Source: Arachnopeziza araneosa (lineage: Eukaryota > Ascomycota > Leotiomycetes > Helotiales > Arachnopezizaceae). Taken from it: a stretch of DNA of 64,000 nt. Made by a program: the position numbers and the translations under genes. Each line of letters begins with the position of its first letter. Position 1 is the stretch's first letter. Of the stretch, positions 59,201 to 64,000 are shown one piece after another. Location: positions 1 to 64,000 of the forward strand of contig QYAI01000001.1 in NCBI GenBank assembly GCA_003988855.1, in the 5' to 3' direction. The notes under the pieces were generated by a model. The model did not search any database. It was not told the DNA's origin and worked only from the letters and a program-made list of their open reading frames with translations.

Positions 59201-62200
59201 CTCAGCAGCGTGCGGGGTGGCAACGCAATAAGGAAATAGTACAGTATCGTCCTCTTTCGGTTCAAGTTGCGAGTTATTCTTCTCGATGCCTGGATGCCGC
59301 AGATCGCTGTTCTGTCGGCATAATGGTGTTGTGATGTCGGGGTTTCCATTGACAGGTTTCAAACCTTGCGGGATCTCAACATGGCATAGGGGTTCACGGC
59401 TGGCCATGACTGGTCGGCAGACTGACCCTTCCTGAGAGGAAATTTCGCCAATCTCTTATCTCGATGCAATGCAACCTCGCTTTCCAGAAACGAACCTCGC
59501 CGGCAAAGACAGATCATCCTGGATTTCTGCTCTCCCCTCATCTTCGCCGCTCTCCTGCAGGTATCAACGGCTGAAACCAGGTTGACCTGTCGATGCGCCG
59601 TGCGATGAAGCAACCGGAGTGCTTCCGAGGCCAGCGCCATCATCGCTCTAGGGCTAGGTCCTCCTCTGAGCTCGCCGTTTCCAGAGAGACGCGTTTGAAG
59701 CTCTGAGCAAACATTGCCTATTCTCGCGCCACTTGTGGTGGGGTTTCGCAACTAGCTCGCGGCCATCACTGCGTCAGGCGAGTTGGTGGCTTGCTCCAGC
59801 ACTTTTTGGTGGCTTGAGTGATGACACCCTCAGCGGGGCACGGTGAGCGGTAACATTCGTAAGGAGCCAACAACTTCTCCTCCACCCCTCTCGTCGTTCG
59901 ATCGACTTCTAACAAAAAGTTGACCGGAGAGCGTGCTATGGACACTGGCTTCACCCGAATCTCACACGGGAAATCGACCCCAGATGTGGCAAGATGTATG
60001 GTTTTGGTTCTTTTCCTGCAAGACGAAACTTAACCAAGACAGAGCGAGCATTTCGATCCCCAAAGGAGAAGGGTAGGTGCATAACCGACCACAGATTATC
60101 TAGTCCCAAGGGTCCTACTAGCTGAACGCAAGATTCTATTCCAACCTCCCGTCAAAGTCAAATCCTAGCTCATCCTTACTTTTTGGTGTTACGCGGAGCC
60201 ACCTCCTGCATCTCGATCCAGAAGGTATGCCAAGCTCCTTGATCGTGTCTCTTCGTGTAAATTAGACTTACAAGCACCGACTCATGAGTGTCAGAACTGA
60301 AAGTTGTGCACATCCTGTCGCGAGGGAGAAGAAGCAAGATGCCTTCGGATGGTATTGAGAAAACCCCTTCGGGTCGAGGAAGAAAGGAATCTACTCCTCG
60401 TTTCAAGACTCTAGGATGCAGGATTATGTTGTACAGGTCTCAGCATTGTGGAAACCCTTCTGGAATACTTCCAGCCGCAGGGAATCTGTCCGCGGGTTAA
60501 AGAACTGTTTGCCATTGGCACTGTAGGCAGGGCGGCAGCTCTGATTCGAGGATTTGTTTCTCCATCAGCCGTCCATGATCTAAGGTCTAAAAATACCATT
60601 CGGAAGGCTGCCGATTGACAATGCAAGACGTAAAGACGATACATATTCAATCGAGCGACGTCCCGAGAGACGACACGGCTGCTAATGCAGGTTCAAGACA
60701 TCCAAGCTGTTTGGAGGATTCCTGTCATTCCTTGTCAAGGCAACGCACGATCCTGATCTGTCAATCTTGTGGCTTGCATAATCTCAGAGCGATCCTTTTG
60801 ACCCAAGGTGCCAAAGTCGAGGGGAGATTTGAGGCTGACCGAGTTGAGCTGAGCAGAGGGTAGCATAGAACTGTTGGCTGAGAGGAAATCGTGGTGCGGA
60901 GAAAGGGTATTAAGGAGAAGCGCCAACCTTGCTTCTTCACTAGCATTGAAGATGTGCATCGATGAGAGCAGCCACCACCGCGGAACGCTGGGCCGTGAGA
61001 TGGTTTGGTCCACCACCACCACCCGAGCCTTCAGTGGTGGCAGCCGAAGCTTGCTGGACACAGATCCTGGACCAAGAATCGGAACGGACAGTCAGCCACC
61101 CTGCAACATCCCAGGGGCGATCAGTTGGGACGGCCAACAGAAGATGTAAAGTGACTTGTGTCTTACCTGTCAGCAGTGCGTTCCAGGTCTGTCATAACGT
61201 TGTGGCTTGCGAGGCGCCGAAACGAAACAGGGCTGAAGGACCAATCGAATGATGCTCATTCTGCCTGATAGGGACCCTTTGAGAGCGTGATGACACTCTG
61301 CGTAGTGGATCTGGTGCATGCTTCCGCACTTCATCCGCCAGAGTGTAGCGCGAGTCTACATCCGCCGGCAGCCATCGGTGACGATCGTCTGATTGTAGCT
61401 ACGACTTTCCTCAGGACGGGCTCTTGAAATTACCTCAATTTGACTCGGCTGCCAATGCGCTGCGAGCCCGTCAGGATTCTTCATCAGTGCCTGTTCTCTA
61501 AAATGAACGTTTCCCAGAGTGGGGTGCAGTAGCGCTGCAAGGAGATTCGCACGGTTGACGCCACTCCAGAAGATCCTAATCGAGGTTTCCTTTGACGTTT
61601 GAAGTGATGAAGATGTTTCGGGGTCCTCGTCTGAGCTACCCTTTTGAGTGAGAGCCAGCTTGTAATCAGCAGAAGGACTCCCTTACCGAGAACCTATTCT
61701 GCTTTCGAGCGACGGGCCACTCTTCTCTCCAGGGGACAAGGTAAGCTACCCTTGTGAAACGAGAGACAGGACTTACAGAAGCCAACTCAAACCTTATCAA
61801 CAATGAGATGGATTTGTGGGGTACTACCATGATTCGGAGCGGTCAGCCCCGACTCAGATCTCTTCAACAGAATCAAACAGAATGAGTCGGGCGCACAGGA
61901 CAGTTGAACTAGATATGTACTTGACCGGGGCTGGGACTTGACTGCATCATGTAGTGGAAGGAGAAAGTTGCGAGAGGAAAAAACAAAAGTAGACGAACAA
62001 GTCACTATTCAAGAGGCTAAGCTGTCCGTCATTCTGAATCTGGGTAGCATAGGTAGATAGCCCACTGCCAAGCTTGGAAGATGGAAGATGGCAACAAGCG
62101 CATAACCGCCATTTACGCAGTCTGGCCGATATGAACCCCGATGTTTATTCCGCCAGGATTCCTCGTCCGTTTGTGCAATCGCATCTCTTCCTCGCCCACA

Positions 62201-63440
62201 GCCAGGGCCACTCCATCAAACTCGGCAGGTTGCATTCTTGCGGTGATTGATGATTTCCCAAACGCGCCCCTGTTCGGCATCGATCGCACCCATCGGGGAT
62301 TTTAGGTTGATCCTGGAAGCTTTACCACAGGGTTTCTGGAACAGACAGCGGACGGACATGCACGATCGCTGGTGGCTGACGGTCGTGGTCCTGGGTCTTT
62401 GGTGTCGAGGTGCAGGTGCAGCAGCCCAGCTTGAGCGACTGGTGCCAGCCAGTCCATTCGAATCCGTCGAGTTAGTTGTTCGAGGCTTCCTCATCCACCA
62501 CCCTATATCGCTTTCAGTCCTGGTCCAGATCCAAGGCTGTTAGCGCTCGCGCTTTCTGTCGAGAGCGCTGACGACTGTCGACCGGCAGCCAAAGTTCTGT
62601 CATCGTTCCGGCATCACTTCTCTCACCTACCACCTCTGCGACGGACAACGTCACTTCAAGGATAGAATCAGACAGCGTGAACCGCTGCGCCGAGATCTTT
62701 AGGGTCTCCACCCTGCTCGTCAGTGGTGGAAGTCAGTCACTTGGCACAGAGAGCAGCAGCAGAGCAGATCGCTGTCCCTCATCCTGGCCTGCCAGGCCTC
62801 TCTCGGCAGCTCTCTCTGAACAACAGGCCCCTTACCAGGCCGAACGCTACTACCGCTCCCACACTCGTTAAAGGAACAGCTGTCTGCCAGAACAACCGTC
62901 ATCATCTCCAAACCAACTCCATCAGGCACATACTAGGACAAGCATCTGTGCAGCGGGCCGTTCTTAATCGATAGCCCGTCTGTGGTCCAAGTGTCGAAAC
63001 AACTATATACTGAAGGCTCTCCCACCCCAGAGTCTCCAAATCTGTACTTCACAACCACGTTGGAAGCGAAAACCTCCGGTGTGCCGTGTGCTCATCATCT
63101 AGCCCAGAACAACTGATCGGCATAGAAGTCCGAACTACCCTCATGCACGTCTTTTGCCTAACCCCAAATCTTCAACAAGTGACCGGCACCCTCGACCGCT
63201 GAGGATCATCCGAAAGGCATTACTCATCCTTGAAGCCGCAACACCACCATCACCTCTGAGGGGTTTGAGCAGAACTCATGTGCTAATGGGATCTTGGACT
63301 AGTATGTCATCTCCGTCTTATCCATGTCTAAATCACGACAGCTTTTCATCAGGACATTCTTCTCTTGAAGATTCTTATTTTAGACTCCAAACTTGTTTCT
63401 GGCCTTCAAGGAGTTGCTGCTTCTTGCCAGTCCACACCGA
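56207..63440. other. Seven-kilobase gene-poor stretch, probably long regulatory or leader region
   Basis: No convincing coding gene is found. Open frames here are short, on both strands, and lack domains. The right half is more GC-rich than the rest of the window and pyrimidine-rich near 62700-63400. A microsatellite of GAGATGGGAT units is at 58715-58754. The stretch lies upstream of a probable transcription-factor gene; long promoters and leaders with upstream open frames are typical for fungal developmental regulators. Confidence 0.45.
58715..58754 (+). repeat. 10-bp microsatellite-like repeat
   Basis: GAGATGGGAT and close variants recur about four times in tandem. Confidence 0.7.
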
Positions 63441-64000
63441 ATGTCTACTAATAACCACGATGCAGAAATTATCGATCTTCCGTCTCCAGTTTCCAGCAAG
63501 GAAAACCCTTCCGAGATGGACTCCAACCCTAACCCTTCTCGATATCCAACGCGGGGAGTGATGGGGGAGCCAATTTCAGAACTTGTCGGCATAGCCTCGC
63601 CAGCCTCCACGACTCGGTCGACAAACTTTCCAGCTTCAGTCAGACAGGATAGAATCCACCCATCGGAACTCGTTTCGAGACCGAGAAACGAAGAGTGTGT
63701 CCGGCTTCCTCCAATACATACGGTAAGTCCGCCGGTGTGTCTTGATATTAAACTTCTAACCTAGACCAAGCTTAATCTTGAACCTCGAGCACAGATCCTG
63801 GAGAGCGACATGAGCATCAGGACGCCAAACTATTCTACGACTCGCCCACCACTTCCTGGTGCTCCGTACCACACACCACCTGAGCATTCATTATCACCAC
63901 CTCTATCAAGCAAGCGGAAAAGGCCCTCGTCTGATAGCAACGAGGGTGCCGAAGTGAGAGGTCATATCATCCCGCAATTATACAGAAACTCTCCAGTGAT
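63441..64000 (+). CDS. N-terminal part of a probable transcription factor, runs off the window
   Basis: Two exons are visible (63441-63722 and 63795 onward, still open at 64000), in phase across a good GTAAGT...CAG intron. The encoded ~160 residues are disordered and rich in Ser, Pro and Asn: IIDLPSPVSSKENPSEMD, then VRLPPIHT joined to ILESDMSIRTPNY, and PGAPYHTPPEHSLSPP followed by the basic SSKRKRPSS, a likely nuclear localisation signal. No DNA-binding domain is reached before the window ends. Composition, the RLPPI-type motif and the long upstream region suggest a developmental regulator (GATA-type NsdD-like is one possibility), but this is a guess. Confidence 0.5.

Overview
The window looks like nuclear DNA of a filamentous ascomycete, most likely a Leotiomycete (Helotiales-like). 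Genes carry short introns (about 43-107 bp), and the gene families present (HET, OTT_1508-like deaminases, NACHT-ankyrin STAND proteins, 2EXR-domain proteins, fungal Zn2Cys6/C2H2 proteins, SNX41, Taz1, Trm732) are typical of Pezizomycotina. The class assignment is inference from family content. All exon boundaries were read by eye and kept only where reading phase was maintained.

Layout. 1-4.85 kb: a region bounded by ~100 bp inverted repeats (93/100 identical), holding a protein-kinase fragment, a run of degenerate motifs and an intact-looking Zn2Cys6 + C2H2 gene. 4.85-8.2 kb: AT-rich debris and a decayed NACHT-ankyrin gene. 8.8-11.7 kb: two conserved divergent genes, tafazzin (TAZ1) and a NOSIP-like RING protein. 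12.8-22.1 kb: an accessory block with a HET-domain protein, two divergent OTT_1508-like deaminase paralogs, a small C2H2 gene with an in-frame stop at codon 6 between them, and a small secreted cysteine-containing protein. 22-25 kb: gene-poor, ending in a frameshifted mitochondrial tricarboxylate-type carrier. 25.9-32.0 kb: a fungal multi-pass membrane protein, a peroxisomal carrier and sorting nexin 41. 32.6-36.8 kb: two decayed 2EXR genes, one with a 57-bp internal repeat. 37.3-42.8 kb: a TPR protein and two single-pass membrane proteins with basic tails. 43.3-49.7 kb: TRM732/THADA and TIM23 diverging from a 288-bp promoter. 50.4-53.5 kb: two lineage-restricted proteins, one with a hexapeptide repeat. 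55.1-56.2 kb: a SUR1/CSH1-type glycosphingolipid mannosyltransferase. 56.2-63.4 kb: a 7-kb gene-poor stretch leading into the first exons of a probable transcription factor that runs off the right edge.

How the parts relate. The housekeeping genes cover mitochondria (TIM23, tafazzin), peroxisome, endosomal sorting, tRNA modification and sphingolipid mannosylation, with no obvious pathway link. The accessory genes are more interesting: HET, NACHT-ankyrin and predicted deaminases all belong to families tied to, or suspected in, fungal self/non-self recognition and conflict, and they lie within 16 kb. The deaminase pair with its intervening zinc-finger gene is the best candidate for an undescribed system. 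Several genes here are visibly broken, as expected for a fast-turnover region.
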